From assembly GCA_021738625.1 (NCBI GenBank), contig JAIPBS010000004.1:89301-153300 (forward strand): DNA of 64,000 bases, written 5' to 3'. The notes beneath the pieces are model-generated. The model saw nothing but the letters and a program-made list of their open reading frames with translations. It had not been told where the DNA came from and made no database searches. Positions 1 to 11,638 of this stretch are shown here, in pieces (positions within the stretch are counted from its first letter, which is position 1; every line of letters begins with the position of its first letter). Source of the stretch: Bacteroidales bacterium (GTDB taxonomy: Bacteria; Bacteroidota; Bacteroidia; Bacteroidales; JAIOZK01). Both the position numbers and the translations under genes were made by a program.

Positions 1-668
1 AATGCTGTCAGGGCACTTACTTCTGCCTCAGTCAGGGAGTGGTTTTTATAAGATATAGTCATGGCTGGGAAAGGCGGATTACTCAAGATTGCCTGTATGC
101 CCGCTGCGCCTATATTTTTGTATGAAGCCGTTAAATCCCTGGCCATGGTCCCACCGGCAATGACTGCATCATTTTTAATATTATGGCAGGAGATACATGA
201 AACACCTGAATTTTCGAATTGCTGTTTACCTTTAAAAAGAGCCAGGCCTTTTCTTACCTCTGCCATATTGTAGTCAAAAGGTCCCGGCTTGGCAGGAGTC
301 GCCTGTGCAAGTGTATCAGTCGCTGAACCTGTGCCGGAGACATACTCAAGTACCGATTCAGCCTGTGCATCAGTCAGAGGTTGATCGGGCATGGGAATCT
401 TGTTGTACTTCTCAAAAACACTAATCGCCACGGGATCACCATCTTTTATCATGCTTTGGGAAGATTGGATGAATCTGATCAGCCAGTTTCTATCTCTTTT
501 TTCTGTGACGCCTTTCAGATCAGGTCCTACCAGATCGCCACCACCAACTGTATGGCAGGCAGCACAGTATTGGTTGAACAGCGCTTCCCCATTCTGAGCT
601 TTCACGATTGCAGGTGTAAGCAGCAAGGCTGAAAAACAGACCAATACAATGTCAAATCTTGCTTTCAT
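1..668 (-). CDS. di-heme c-type cytochrome, partial (runs off window start)
   Basis: An open minus-strand frame starts with ATG at 668 and is still open at base 1, giving about 222 visible residues. It has a signal peptide ending near KAQN. There are two CxxCH heme c motifs, CAACH near residue 39 and CISCH near residue 145, each starting a separate cytochrome c fold. GPDL and PMPD after the first heme are typical of the axial-Met side of class I cytochromes. The protein is therefore a periplasmic electron carrier or the cytochrome subunit of a respiratory complex. The next minus-strand genes (cupin, ferredoxin-like) suggest a redox context but do not identify a partner. The C-terminus lies outside the window, so total length is unknown. 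The heme assignment is secure; the specific role is not. Confidence 0.88.
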   Translation of the reverse strand, partial: MKARFDIVLVCFSALLLTPAIVKAQNGEALFNQYCAACHTVGGGDLVGPDLKGVTEKRDRNWLIRFIQSSQSMIKDGDPVAISVFEKYNKIPMPDQPLTDAQAESVLEYVSGTGSATDTLAQATPAKPGPFDYNMAEVRKGLALFKGKQQFENSGVSCISCHNIKNDAVIAGGTMARDLTASYKNIGAAGIQAILSNPPFPAMTISYKNHSLTEAEVSALTA

Positions 669-717
669 ATAAATCAAGTATTAGTGTACTTTAATTCATG
701 TTTTTTGACAAAAAAAA

Positions 718-1047
718 TTAACCTTTGATCATGGTCAGGATCATTTTAAATTTTTCAACTGCCCGCAGGGCATGAGGTACATTGGCGGGCATGATGATGG
801 AATCGTTCTTTCCCAATTCATGTGGTTTTCCATCAATGCTAATTTCAGCTTTGCCATCAATGATCTGCACCAGGGCATCGAAGGGAGCGGTATGTTCACT
901 CAGGCCTTCATCTTTATCAAATGCAAACAGGGAAACATTGCCTGCATCGTTTTTTAACACATTTTTACTAACTACTGAGTTGTCGGCGTATTCGACCGAT
1001 TTGTCGAATTGAAACAACTTTGATTTGTCGAATTCTTTTGGTTTCAT
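718..1047 (-). CDS. small cupin-domain protein
   Basis: This 109-residue protein is a single cupin_2 barrel. The first cupin motif is degenerate around SEHTAPFDALVQIIDGKAE (near residues 50-69), and the second is around IIMPANVPHALRA (residues 84-96). One His in each motif could bind a metal. Stand-alone cupins of this size in anaerobic Bacteroidota often lie beside ferredoxin-like genes, as here with the gene at 1151-2044. Substrate and reaction cannot be read from the sequence. It lacks a signal peptide, so it is cytoplasmic. The family call is strong and the function unknown. Confidence 0.8.
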   Translation of the reverse strand: MKPKEFDKSKLFQFDKSVEYADNSVVSKNVLKNDAGNVSLFAFDKDEGLSEHTAPFDALVQIIDGKAEISIDGKPHELGKNDSIIMPANVPHALRAVEKFKMILTMIKG

Positions 1048-1150
1048 ATGTTCTTTTGATTTTTATCGATTGTTTTTATTATTATTATCGTCATTGTTGC
1101 CATCGTAGAGACGTCCAATTTGGGCGTCTCTACAAATCCCCCTCAATTCA

Positions 1151-2044
1151 TTATAAAACATTCTCCGCAACGATCCTGCCATCCACACCAATCACCGCAT
1201 GTTTAATGGGGATTTCCCTACTGGCATTTTGCCTGGCAATCTTCGCCATTTGCAAAAGGCCACTGCAACAGGGCACTTCCATCACCACTACATCCAGGGA
1301 TTTGATGTTTGATTCATCGATGAGTTGAATAAGCTTTTGTATGTAGATTTCTTTCCCCTGATCAAGTTTGGGGCAGGCAATGGCAATGCTTTTGCCTTTC
1401 AGGTATTTGTTATGGAAATCCCCAACAGCGAATGCCACGCAATCCGCCGCAAGCACAACATCCGAATTCTGATAATATCCTGCCGCAGGATTTATGAGAT
1501 GCATCTGTACAGGCCATTGCCGGAGTTGCGATGGAATTTCTTTCTCTTTTTCTTTTCTATCATCATCTTCTTCCAAAGCATCCATATCAATGTTGAACTC
1601 CCGCATGGCCGCACCCGGACAGCCCATTCCTTTTGGCAGGAAGGGTTCTGCCTCCTGCTCATCCTTTTCTCCATCCAACAGGTCATACACATCAAAGTCG
1701 ATCTTTTCCCGGTTTGCTTTAAGGAATTCCACTGCCTGATTTAGAAAAGTAAACTCACCATGGTCCTGCAGGTGCTTTAAATGAGCAGCTACGGTATTTT
1801 TTCCTTTATTAACCATCTCTTTTATAACAGCTTTTTCATCATAAGGCTCAGCTTCCCGTTTCTCAACTTCGATGGCACCCTCAGGGCACTCTCCCAGGCA
1901 GGCGCCCAGCCCGTCGCACATCAGGTCGCTCACCAGGCGGGCCTTATCATCAATGATCTGCAATGCCCCTTCGGGGCAGGCCGGAATGCACACTCCACAA
2001 CCACTGCATTTGTCTTCATCAATCCTTATTATCTCTCTGACCAT
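1151..2044 (-). CDS. 4Fe-4S dicluster ferredoxin-like protein with C-terminal domain
   Basis: The 297-residue protein opens with two iron-sulfur cluster motifs. The first is a canonical CxxCxxCxxxC with C13, C16, C19 and C23. The second is CDGLGACLGECPEGA with C43, C49 and C53, a spacing found in this family rather than in classical ferredoxins. An acidic linker (about residues 115-175) leads to a C-terminal domain with further cysteines (GMGCPGA, CPKLDQG, and VPCCSG near the C-terminus) that may supply a further ligand. It is cytoplasmic, with no signal peptide. The likely role is electron transfer in anaerobic metabolism, with no partner identifiable here. A TATATTTG box lies 32 bases upstream of the start. 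Confidence 0.8.
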   Translation of the reverse strand: MVREIIRIDEDKCSGCGVCIPACPEGALQIIDDKARLVSDLMCDGLGACLGECPEGAIEVEKREAEPYDEKAVIKEMVNKGKNTVAAHLKHLQDHGEFTFLNQAVEFLKANREKIDFDVYDLLDGEKDEQEAEPFLPKGMGCPGAAMREFNIDMDALEEDDDRKEKEKEIPSQLRQWPVQMHLINPAAGYYQNSDVVLAADCVAFAVGDFHNKYLKGKSIAIACPKLDQGKEIYIQKLIQLIDESNIKSLDVVVMEVPCCSGLLQMAKIARQNASREIPIKHAVIGVDGRIVAENVL

Positions 2045-2075
2045 TTTTAAATATGTATTTCGGTAATTGAATACG

Positions 2076-2083
2076 CAAATATA
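2076..2083 (-). promoter_or_regulatory. Bacteroidota -7 box for the ferredoxin-like gene
   Basis: On the minus strand the sequence reads TATATTTG, a match to the TAnnTTTG -7 element of the Bacteroidota primary sigma factor, 32 bases upstream of the ATG at 2044. No TTTG lies at the expected distance upstream, so the -33 half is missing. A similar plus-strand box, TAATTTTG at 2097-2104, could serve the V-ATPase operon with a leader of about 140 bases. Confidence 0.38.
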
Positions 2084-2249
2084 GTGTGTTTTTTTTTAAT
2101 TTTGCATATAGCATCAAGGTTTTTTCAAGCGCAGGATAATTTACCGGCAGGTTGCCCGTTTTATCCAAATCTATTTTCACAGTTGCCCGATTGAAAAAAC
2201 CCGTTAATTAATCTATTGCATATAAGCGAATTAGATATAACAGTATATC

Positions 2250-2870
2250 ATGGAAAACAAGCTGCAGGAATTAACCGAGAAACTCTATGCTGAAGGCATT
2301 GACAAAGCCAATCAGGAAGCCGATGAGATCAGACGAAAAGCCGGTGAAGAAGCCGAAGAAATTAAAAAGCAGGCAAAGAAGGATGCCGAATCCATCGTGC
2401 GGGATGCCAATAAGGAAGCTGAAGAAATCAAGAAAAACCTGGAATCGGAAATCAAGCTGTCTTCCCGTCAGGCCGTCACAGCTTTGAAACAAAAGATCAA
2501 CAACCTGATCACCGCCCGGGTGATCGATAAACCAGTGGAGGAAGCATTTTCCGATAGCGAATTCATTAAAGAAAGTGTGGTAAAAGCAATTGAAAACTGG
2601 AAACCTGACGAGGGAGCAACTGCCGATCTCACCATTCTGCTTCCGGGCAAAACCGAAGAAAAACTTAAATCCTATTTTCAATCCAAAGAAAATGAGATCC
2701 TTCAAAAAGGTTTTCAAGTCAGGTTTGACGACAAGCTTTCATCAGGATTTATGATCAAACCCGTTGAAGGGGGATTCAAAATAAGTTTCACAGATGAAGA
2801 TTTTAAGAATTTCTTTAAAGCATACCTGAAGCCGCGTTCGAGCAAATATCTGTACGGAGATCAAAAATGA
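2250..2870 (+). CDS. atpE: V/A-type ATP synthase subunit E (peripheral stalk)
   Basis: A 206-residue protein whose first third (about residues 1-75) is a highly charged Glu/Lys/Ala heptad-like helix, followed by a compact C-terminal domain. This is the architecture of V-ATPase subunit E, which forms the peripheral stalk linking the A3B3 head to the membrane part. It is the first gene of a seven-gene operon ordered E, DUF2764, A, B, D, I, K, and it overlaps the next gene by 4 bases (ATGA). Identification rests on the coiled coil, length and position. No subunit G/H partner is seen beside it. Confidence 0.85.
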   Translation: MENKLQELTEKLYAEGIDKANQEADEIRRKAGEEAEEIKKQAKKDAESIVRDANKEAEEIKKNLESEIKLSSRQAVTALKQKINNLITARVIDKPVEEAFSDSEFIKESVVKAIENWKPDEGATADLTILLPGKTEEKLKSYFQSKENEILQKGFQVRFDDKLSSGFMIKPVEGGFKISFTDEDFKNFFKAYLKPRSSKYLYGDQK

Positions 2871-3730
2871 GAGTAAAGAATCATTATTATTGTGTAATAG
2901 CCGGACTACCTGAGTTGATCCCTGATCAAACTAAATTGCGCTTTTCCCCCGAGGAGTTCAAGGAGTATTTGTATGAAGAATTAAAAGAATCAGATTTCGA
3001 ACTTATAAAAACGCTTTATCTGACGCATGATCATTGCAATCTGCTGAACCTCTTACAGAAAAATGACGAAGCCTTCGACCCACTGGGCAATTACAGCAAT
3101 GAATTCCTTGAAGAAGCCATAAAGGAACCGGAGAAGCTCCCCTCATACATGGAAAAGTTTGTTCATGCATTCAAAAACGAATCCCCGCTTCATGAAAAAC
3201 TAAGCTGGGAAAACCAACTCACCTGGGAATATTACCGTTATGTTACGGAACTTAAGAATACATTCCTTTCGGAATATTTCAGATTCGAATGGAATCTAAA
3301 AAATGTGATGACCGGTCTGATGACCAGAAAATACGACCGTTCTGTTGAAGGAGAACTTGTCGGTGAAGACATGCTTACCCATTCGATCAGGAAAAGTCAT
3401 GCAAAGGATTTCGGAATCGCAAATGAGTTTCCGGAAGTTGAATTATTGATCAGCGTCTCTGAGAAAACCGACCTGCTCGAACGTGAGAAAGAAATTGATT
3501 TACTGAAATGGAAACATATTGATCAGCTTAATACATTCAATTATTTCACCATTGAGGTGATCCTGGGCCATGTGCTCAAAACAGAGATGGTTAACCGGTG
3601 GCTGCAGCTCGATGAAGAGAGCGGGCGTGAAATGTTCAAACAGCTACTAAACGATATGAAAAACAGTTTTAAATTTCCGATAGAATTCAATATAAATGGA
3701 AGAAAAGGTTTACACAAAAGGAAAAGTTAA
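2867..3730 (+). CDS. DUF2764 protein of the V-ATPase operon, possible subunit C equivalent
   Basis: A 287-residue, mostly helical and charged protein with no signal peptide or membrane span. It begins YYCVIAGLPEL, the conserved start of the DUF2764 family, which in Bacteroidota sits between subunits E and A of V-type ATPase operons. It occupies the place where other prokaryotic operons encode subunit C (the socket between the central rotor and the membrane ring). The helical content and size fit that role, but this is inference from position. Its 3' end overlaps the start of subunit A by 35 bases in another frame, so the two are probably translationally coupled. Confidence 0.82.
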   Translation: MRVKNHYYCVIAGLPELIPDQTKLRFSPEEFKEYLYEELKESDFELIKTLYLTHDHCNLLNLLQKNDEAFDPLGNYSNEFLEEAIKEPEKLPSYMEKFVHAFKNESPLHEKLSWENQLTWEYYRYVTELKNTFLSEYFRFEWNLKNVMTGLMTRKYDRSVEGELVGEDMLTHSIRKSHAKDFGIANEFPEVELLISVSEKTDLLEREKEIDLLKWKHIDQLNTFNYFTIEVILGHVLKTEMVNRWLQLDEESGREMFKQLLNDMKNSFKFPIEFNINGRKGLHKRKS

Positions 3731-5465
3731 ATCGATCATTGCCAACCTGGTGATTGTGGAAATTGATGGGCCGGTATCTCAGAATGAGATTTGTTATATC
3801 AAACTGCATGGTACCGATCTGATGGCTGAAGTTATCAAAATAAACGGCAATATGGCCTATGTGCAGGTTTTTGAAAGCACACGCAGTCTTAGTATTGACA
3901 AGGAGGTGGAATTCACCGGTCATATGCTTGAGGTAACCCTTGGTCCCGGATTGCTTTCCAGGAACTATGACGGACTTCAGAACGACCTGAATACGATGGA
4001 AGGTATCTTCCTGAAAAAAGGTGAATACACCAAAGCCCTTGATGAAAGCAAGAAATGGGATTTCAAGCCTCTCCTAAAAGAAGGCGATCGGGTGGAAGCC
4101 GGAAGCTGGCTCGGGGAAGTGGACGAAAACCACCAATCCCATAAGATTATGGTGCCTTTTAAAATGCAGGGTTCCTATAAGGTTAAAAGCATTGAAGAAA
4201 AAGGGACCTTCACAGTTAAGGATACCATAGCTGTGATTAGTGATGCGGAAGGTAATGCGTTTCCCATCACCATGACGCAAAACTGGCCTGTGAAAGTTCC
4301 CATCAAGGTTTATGAAAGCAAGCCCCGCCCTTACCGTTTGCTTGAAACAGGCGTGCGTACCATCGACACCCTGAACCCCATCACCGAAGGCGGGACGGGT
4401 TTCATCCCGGGACCTTTCGGAAGTGGTAAAACGGTATTGCAACATGCCTTGTCAAAACAGGCCGAAGCCGACATCGTGATCGTGGCAGCCTGTGGGGAGC
4501 GTGCCAACGAGGTGGTTGAGATCTTTACTGAATTCCCCGAACTGGACGACCCGCGCACCGGCCGAAAACTGATGGAAAGAACCACAATTATTGCCAACAC
4601 TTCCAACATGCCCGTTGCAGCCCGCGAAGCTTCCGTTTATACGGCCATGACCATCGCTGAATATTACCGGCAGATGGCCCTCAAAGTACTTCTGCTTGCC
4701 GATTCCACCTCCCGTTGGGCGCAGGCCCTGCGTGAAATGTCGAACCGTATGGAAGAACTTCCCGGACCGGATGCCTATCCCATGGATTTAACCGCCATCA
4801 TCGCGAGTTTTTATGCCCGTGCCGGATATGTTTACCTGAATAATGATGAAAGCGGTTCCATTACCTTTATCGGGACGGTTTCACCGGCTGGTGGTAACTT
4901 GAAGGAGCCCGTAACGGAAGCAACCAAGAAAGCAGCCCGCTGTTTTTATGCCCTTTCCCAGCAACGAGCCGACAGCAAGCGCTATCCGGCCATCGATCCC
5001 ATCGACAGTTATTCAAAATACCTTGAATATGATGAGGTGAAGAAATATCTGAACGAGCACATCGACGAAAAGTGGACCGACAATATCGAAACAGTGAAAG
5101 ACATCCTGATACGGGGAAGAGAAACATCAGAACAAATTGACATCCTCGGCGATGATGGAGTGCCGATAGATTATCACATCACTTACTGGAAATCAGAGAT
5201 CATCGACTTTGTGATCCTGCAGCAGGATGCTTTTGACGATATCGATGGTTCCACGCCCATAGACCGGCAAAAATACATGCTTGACAAGATCCTGAAAATC
5301 TGCCACGTGGATTTCGAATTCGATTCATTTGAAGACACAGCCGAATATTTTAAACGCATCATCAATGAGCTAAAACAAATGAACTATTCCGAATTTGAAT
5401 CGGACAAGTTCAAAAACCATGAAAAACAGCTGGAAAAAATCATTGAAGAAAGGAAAGTTGACTAA
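3696..5465 (+). CDS. atpA: V/A-type ATP synthase catalytic subunit A
   Basis: This 589-residue protein is the nucleotide-hydrolysing subunit of the V-type ATPase. The Walker A loop GPFGSGKT lies at residues 239-246, after the A-subunit-specific non-homologous insert (about residues 110-200). Downstream, CGERANE and the block [13 protein letters not shown] are diagnostic of the catalytic subunit. Length matches the family (about 580-600). The ATG is inside the end of the DUF2764 gene, and the beta-barrel start ([16 protein letters not shown]) begins directly after it, supporting this start. It overlaps subunit B by one base. Confidence 0.97.
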   Translation: MEEKVYTKGKVKSIIANLVIVEIDGPVSQNEICYIKLHGTDLMAEVIKINGNMAYVQVFESTRSLSIDKEVEFTGHMLEVTLGPGLLSRNYDGLQNDLNTMEGIFLKKGEYTKALDESKKWDFKPLLKEGDRVEAGSWLGEVDENHQSHKIMVPFKMQGSYKVKSIEEKGTFTVKDTIAVISDAEGNAFPITMTQNWPVKVPIKVYESKPRPYRLLETGVRTIDTLNPITEGGTGFIPGPFGSGKTVLQHALSKQAEADIVIVAACGERANEVVEIFTEFPELDDPRTGRKLMERTTIIANTSNMPVAAREASVYTAMTIAEYYRQMALKVLLLADSTSRWAQALREMSNRMEELPGPDAYPMDLTAIIASFYARAGYVYLNNDESGSITFIGTVSPAGGNLKEPVTEATKKAARCFYALSQQRADSKRYPAIDPIDSYSKYLEYDEVKKYLNEHIDEKWTDNIETVKDILIRGRETSEQIDILGDDGVPIDYHITYWKSEIIDFVILQQDAFDDIDGSTPIDRQKYMLDKILKICHVDFEFDSFEDTAEYFKRIINELKQMNYSEFESDKFKNHEKQLEKIIEERKVD

Positions 5466-6838
5466 TGGAAACACAGGCATTTCAGAAAATATACACGCGC
5501 ATCACAAGCATCACCAAGGCAACCTGTTCATTGAAGGCCGCCGGAGTAGGCTATGAAGAGCTGGCCGTGATCAACGGAAAACTTGCACAGGTGGTAAAAG
5601 TAATCGGGGGTGAGGTAACGCTTCAGGTTTTTGGAGGCACCGAGGGAATCCCTACCAATGCCGAAGTGGTGTTTCATGGTAAACCGCCCGTATTGAATGT
5701 GAGTGATGAACTTTCGGGCAGATTCTACAATTCATTCGGCCACCCTATCGACGGGGGCCCGGAAGTGGAAGGAGAAGAGCGCGAAATCGGAGGTCCCACG
5801 GTAAATCCAGTCAGAAGGCAGCAGCCTTCCGAACTTATTGCAACGGGAATCGCAGGCATCGACCTGAACAACACCCTGGTGAGCGGGCAAAAGATACCCT
5901 TCTTTGCCGATCCCGACCAGCCTTATAACCAGGTAATGGCTATGGTTGCCTTGCGCGCCAAGGCCGATAAAATCATCCTGGGAGGAATGGGACTCACCAA
6001 CGACGACTATCTTTTCTTTAAGAATGTATTCGACCAGGCCGGCGCTCTCGACCGTATTGTTTCTTTTGTGAATTCAACAGAAGACCCACCGGTAGAACGT
6101 TTGCTGGTGCCTGATATGGCCCTGACCGCAGCCGAATACTTTGCTGTGGATAAAAACCAGGACGTACTCGTGCTGCTGACAGACATGACCCTTTACGCCG
6201 ATGCCCTGGCCATTGTTTCCAACAGGATGGACCAGATCCCCTCAAAAGACTCCATGCCCGGCTCTCTCTACAGCGACCTGGCCCGGATTTATGAAAAAGC
6301 AGTACAGTTCCCCGAAGGAGGTTCCATCACCATCGTGGCGGTTACCACCCTGTCGGGCGGGGATATTACCCATTCCATCCCGGATAACACGGGTTACATT
6401 ACCGAAGGCCAGTTGTTCCTCAGGAAAGATACCGACATTGGTAAAGTAATTGTTGACCCCTTCCGGAGCCTTTCAAGGTTAAAACAGCTTGTGATCGGTA
6501 AAAAAACAAGGGAAGACCATCCCAGCGTGATGAACACGGCAGTAAGGCTCTTCGCAGATGCATCCAATGCCAAAACAAAACTTGAAAACGGTTTCGACCT
6601 GACCGACTATGATGAAAGAAGCCTGGAGTTTGCCAAAGAATATTCCAGAAAACTGTTGGCCATTGATGTGAATATCGATATTGATGAGATGCTGGATACG
6701 GGCTGGGAACTCTTTAATAAATTCTTCACCAAAGCGGAAGTCGGCATCAAGGAAGAGCTGGTGAAAAAATACTGGCCCGAAGAAGAAGGCTTTGAAGATA
6801 AAAAGAGCGAAAAGAAAGAAACGGAAGAAGAAGCTTAA
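5465..6838 (+). CDS. atpB: V/A-type ATP synthase regulatory subunit B
   Basis: A 457-residue non-catalytic partner of subunit A in the A3B3 head. It has the expected B-subunit features: the N-terminal barrel, the GRFYNSFGHPIDGGPE segment, no Walker A loop, and the conserved blocks SNRMDQIPSKDSMPGSLYSD and VTTLSGGDITHSIPDNTGYI. The last 25 residues are strongly charged. Its start overlaps the stop of subunit A (TAATG), which is typical of coupled translation within this operon. Confidence 0.97.
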   Translation: METQAFQKIYTRITSITKATCSLKAAGVGYEELAVINGKLAQVVKVIGGEVTLQVFGGTEGIPTNAEVVFHGKPPVLNVSDELSGRFYNSFGHPIDGGPEVEGEEREIGGPTVNPVRRQQPSELIATGIAGIDLNNTLVSGQKIPFFADPDQPYNQVMAMVALRAKADKIILGGMGLTNDDYLFFKNVFDQAGALDRIVSFVNSTEDPPVERLLVPDMALTAAEYFAVDKNQDVLVLLTDMTLYADALAIVSNRMDQIPSKDSMPGSLYSDLARIYEKAVQFPEGGSITIVAVTTLSGGDITHSIPDNTGYITEGQLFLRKDTDIGKVIVDPFRSLSRLKQLVIGKKTREDHPSVMNTAVRLFADASNAKTKLENGFDLTDYDERSLEFAKEYSRKLLAIDVNIDIDEMLDTGWELFNKFFTKAEVGIKEELVKKYWPEEEGFEDKKSEKKETEEEA

Positions 6839-6865
6839 TGTTTGTGAACCGAAAAGCCAAAAAAC

Positions 6866-7458
6866 GTGAAGATAAAATTCCAGTATAACAAAACATCTTT
6901 ACACCGGCTGAAAAAGCAGCTGGCCATCAGGGAAAGAGCTCTGCCAACCCTGAAAAACAAGGAGGCGGCTTTGCGCGTGGAGGTAAAGAATGCCAAAGAC
7001 CAGGCCGGTTATCTGGATAAAAAGCTCAGTGAAAAAATGAAGGCATACGCGCACATGGTGCAGCTTTGGAGTGAATTTAAGCCCGAACTGGTCCACATAT
7101 GCGATGTAAAAGCAGGCGCCAAAAAAATCGCAGGTGTGAAAACGCCAGTGCTGGAAGATGTTTCCTTTACAATCAAGCCTTTCAGTATTTTCAACAATCC
7201 CAAATGGTATCTCGACGGTGTCAACATTCTGCAAGAGCTTGCCCGTATTTCCATTGAAAAGGAATTCTTTATCCGGAAAATGCAATTGCTGGACCACGCC
7301 CGGAAAAAAACCACCCAGAAGGTGAACCTTTACGAAAAAGTGCAGATACCGGGATTTCAGGATGCCATCAGAAAGATCAATCGTTTTCTTGAGGATGAAG
7401 AAAATCTTTCGAAATCTTCACAGAAAATCGTCAAAAGCAGAAAGGAGGAAGCAGCCTG

Positions 7459-7459
<1 letters not shown>
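6866..7459 (+). CDS. atpD: V/A-type ATP synthase subunit D (central rotor shaft)
   Basis: A 197-residue coiled-coil protein beginning with the D-family block KFQYNKTSLHRLKKQL and ALPTLKNKEAALR, followed later by a second long helix. Subunit D forms the rotor axle inside A3B3. The start codon is GTG at 6866; no ATG lies nearby and the family motif begins at residue 4, so this start is well supported. It overlaps subunit I by one base. No subunit F, which usually accompanies D on the rotor, is encoded in the operon. Confidence 0.92.
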
Positions 7460-9719
<2,260 letters not shown>

Positions 9720-9854
9720 GATCAGACCTGGAATTGCCCGAAATAATTGCCCGGCATGCAGCCGGAACGGGCAGTCATTCTTATTGGGTTCTGAAATTGC
9801 GTCTGCAATCAGAATCTGATTTTAGCGGAAAGTATTGCTATCAAATAAATGAAG

Positions 9855-9888
9855 AACCCGGCAGCCGGATGGTTGACGGGTTTTTTAT
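9855..9888 (+). terminator. probable terminator of the V-ATPase operon
   Basis: AACCCG at 9855-9860 pairs with CGGGTT at 9877-9882 across a 16-base loop, and the right arm continues into a T-rich run. It lies 135 bases past the K stop codon. The region between contains another GC-rich inverted repeat (GCCCG/CGGGC, about 9750-9773) without a T tract. Confidence 0.55.
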
Positions 9889-9905
9889 TGTTAGCGGGTT
9901 TGAAG

Positions 9906-10095
9906 TTTGCCACAAAAGCACTAAAACACAAAGGATCACGAAAAATGTTTTTAACCAAATTATACCGATTCGGAGCAGGTTTGCAATGATTGACCTCCTG
10001 CTCCAATCGGTATAACTGAATCTAACAGAAAAATGTTTTGCATTTTTAGTAAGATTCAGTATACAACTTGGTGAAGCTTTGTGTCTTTGCGTTTT
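9906..10095 (+). repeat. 190-bp hairpin-rich element, left copy
   Basis: This stretch is repeated at 11417-11606 in the same orientation with only two base differences in 190 (a/g in CTAAAACAC and g/a in CGGAGCAGG). Inside, TTATACCGATT-CGGAGCAGG pairs with CCTGCTCC-AATCGGTATAA (9960-10015), and ACTGAATCT pairs with AGATTCAGT (10015-10060), giving two adjacent stems. The outer ends are imperfect inverted repeats of the TTTGCCACnAAAnC type. This copy lacks the last 9 bases of the right end. It has the form of a non-coding MITE-like element. Confidence 0.85.
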
Positions 10096-10146
10096 AAAAA
10101 AGAAAGGCTTAGGATATTTTGTAAAGTGCATGTTACAAAATTTATG

Positions 10147-10154
10147 TATTTTTG
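10147..10154 (+). promoter_or_regulatory. possible -7 box for the first AAA/DUF4143 gene
   Basis: TATTTTTG matches TAnnTTTG and ends 18 bases before the ATG at 10173, a usual distance in this window. The nearest upstream TTTG (10118-10121) is 25 bases away, longer than the normal spacer, so only the -7 half is convincing. Confidence 0.3.
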
Positions 10155-10172
10155 TAAAACAGACTTTGCAAA

Positions 10173-11369
10173 ATGGATAAACTAATTGAATATTCGAGAC
10201 TTAGAATCAACTCCGTTAATACGGATTTCAAAAGGTATTTGTGGAAGGAAATTAACTGGAATAACCGTTTGATCGCAATTACCGGTGCAAGAGGTATTGG
10301 CAAGACTACACTTTTGCTTCAGTATATCAAAGAAAATCTGGCACAAAAACCGGGTGAGGTGATTTACGTCAGTATGGATGACCTTTATTTCTCGAAGAAC
10401 ACTTTGGTTGATTTTGCAGATGCATTTGTGAAAAGAGGAGGTAAATATCTATTTCTTGACGAAATCCACAAATATCCAAACTGGTCGCAGGAAATTAAAA
10501 ACATCTATGATTATTTTGCTGAGCTGAAAATCGTAATAACCGGTTCTTCTGCGCTAAATATTTACAAGGGCAAAGCCGATCTCAGCCGGCGGGCCATTAT
10601 GTATAATATGCAGGGAATGTCTTTCAGGGAGTTTCTTGAACTAAAGTATAAGCTAAATTTCAACCACCTGGAATTGGAAGAGATACTGTCTAATGCCCAT
10701 GAAATAATCCCTCAAATACTTGATAAAACGAAGCCTCTGAAATTTTTCGAAGAATATCTGCGATTCGGATATTATCCTTTCTTTGTTGAAGGAGAAGATG
10801 ACTTTAATATACGGCTGAAACAAACTATAAGCCATGTATTGGAAACCGATCTTCCTTCGGTTGAAAACATTGATTATGGTGCTGTTCACAACATCAGAAA
10901 ACTTCTTGGTATTTTATCGGAAATAGTTCCCTACAAACCCAATGTACTCAGTCTGAGTGAAAAGATTGGTGTAAGCAGGGCAAGCTTGCTTAAATACCTT
11001 AATCTACTTGGCAATGCCGATCTCTTAATGTTACTGCTATCCGACACAAAAGGCATAAGCCGCCTGAACAAGCCCGAAAAAGTTTATCTCAACAATCCCA
11101 ATTTGTTCCATGCTTTATCCGGGGGTCCCATTAACAAAGGCTCTATCCGGGAAACCTACTTTTTCAATCAATTGAATCAATCACACCAGGTAACTTCATC
11201 ACGGATTGCGGATTTCACTATTGACGGAAGATACACTTTCGAGATCGGAGGCAAAACCAAAACCCGGAAACAAATCAAAGATTCAACAAATGCATTTGTA
11301 GCTGCCGACAACCTGGAATTTGCCTTTGAAAATAAAATACCGCTCTGGTTGTTTGGGTTTTTATACTAA
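10173..11369 (+). CDS. AAA family ATPase with C-terminal DUF4143-type domain
   Basis: A 398-residue P-loop protein. Walker A is GARGIGKT (residues 38-45) and Walker B is YLFLDEIHKYP (near 92-102). The sensor-like segment ITGSSALNIY follows, then SRRAIMYNMQGMSFREFLEL, typical of this group of archaeal-type/DUF4143 ATPases. The C-terminal third contains a winged-helix segment (SLSEKIGVSRASLLKYLNLL) and a nuclease-like fold remnant. No partner gene is adjacent. The family is common and poorly understood; roles in mobile-element or toxin-antitoxin contexts have been suggested but nothing here proves one. The gene is framed by the two 190-bp elements, which is the main clue that it may have moved with them. 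Confidence 0.85.
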   Translation: MDKLIEYSRLRINSVNTDFKRYLWKEINWNNRLIAITGARGIGKTTLLLQYIKENLAQKPGEVIYVSMDDLYFSKNTLVDFADAFVKRGGKYLFLDEIHKYPNWSQEIKNIYDYFAELKIVITGSSALNIYKGKADLSRRAIMYNMQGMSFREFLELKYKLNFNHLELEEILSNAHEIIPQILDKTKPLKFFEEYLRFGYYPFFVEGEDDFNIRLKQTISHVLETDLPSVENIDYGAVHNIRKLLGILSEIVPYKPNVLSLSEKIGVSRASLLKYLNLLGNADLLMLLLSDTKGISRLNKPEKVYLNNPNLFHALSGGPINKGSIRETYFFNQLNQSHQVTSSRIADFTIDGRYTFEIGGKTKTRKQIKDSTNAFVAADNLEFAFENKIPLWLFGFLY

Positions 11370-11416
11370 CCTGCATGATTCAGCAATAATTACCAATTAC
11401 TGCTTAGCACTTTTGA

Positions 11417-11615
11417 TTTGCCACAAAAGCACTAAAGCACAAAGGATCACGAAAAATGTTTTTAACCAAATTATACCGATTCGGAACAGGTTTGCAATGA
11501 TTGACCTCCTGCTCCAATCGGTATAACTGAATCTAACAGAAAAATGTTTTGCATTTTTAGTAAGATTCAGTATACAACTTGGTGAAGCTTTGTGTCTTTG
11601 CGTTTTCGTGGCAAA
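11417..11615 (+). repeat. hairpin-rich element, right copy (complete end)
   Basis: Second copy of the element at 9906-10095. It keeps the complete right end, CGTGGCAAA, so its outer ends (TTTGCCACAAAAGCACTAAA and the reverse complement of CTTTGCGTTTTCGTGGCAAA) form imperfect terminal inverted repeats. The inner stems are the same, with one mismatch in the first. It begins 48 bases after the DUF4143 ATPase gene and ends 24 bases before the stop of the next minus-strand gene. Confidence 0.85.
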
Positions 11616-11638
11616 GTAAAGACGCTTGACAATAAACT

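Noticed and set aside
381..632. Plus-strand open frames over the first 670 bases
   Set aside because: They are antisense to the di-heme cytochrome, whose two CxxCH motifs and signal peptide clearly define the minus strand as coding.
9734..10015. Small open frames inside the 190-bp elements (also 11320-11526)
   Set aside because: The frames follow from copies of the same non-coding hairpin element and resemble no protein family.
9906..11615. Composite transposon with the ATPase as transposase
   Set aside because: The enclosed protein is an AAA/DUF4143 ATPase with no transposase or recombinase motif, and no target-site duplication is visible; only a cassette hypothesis is left.
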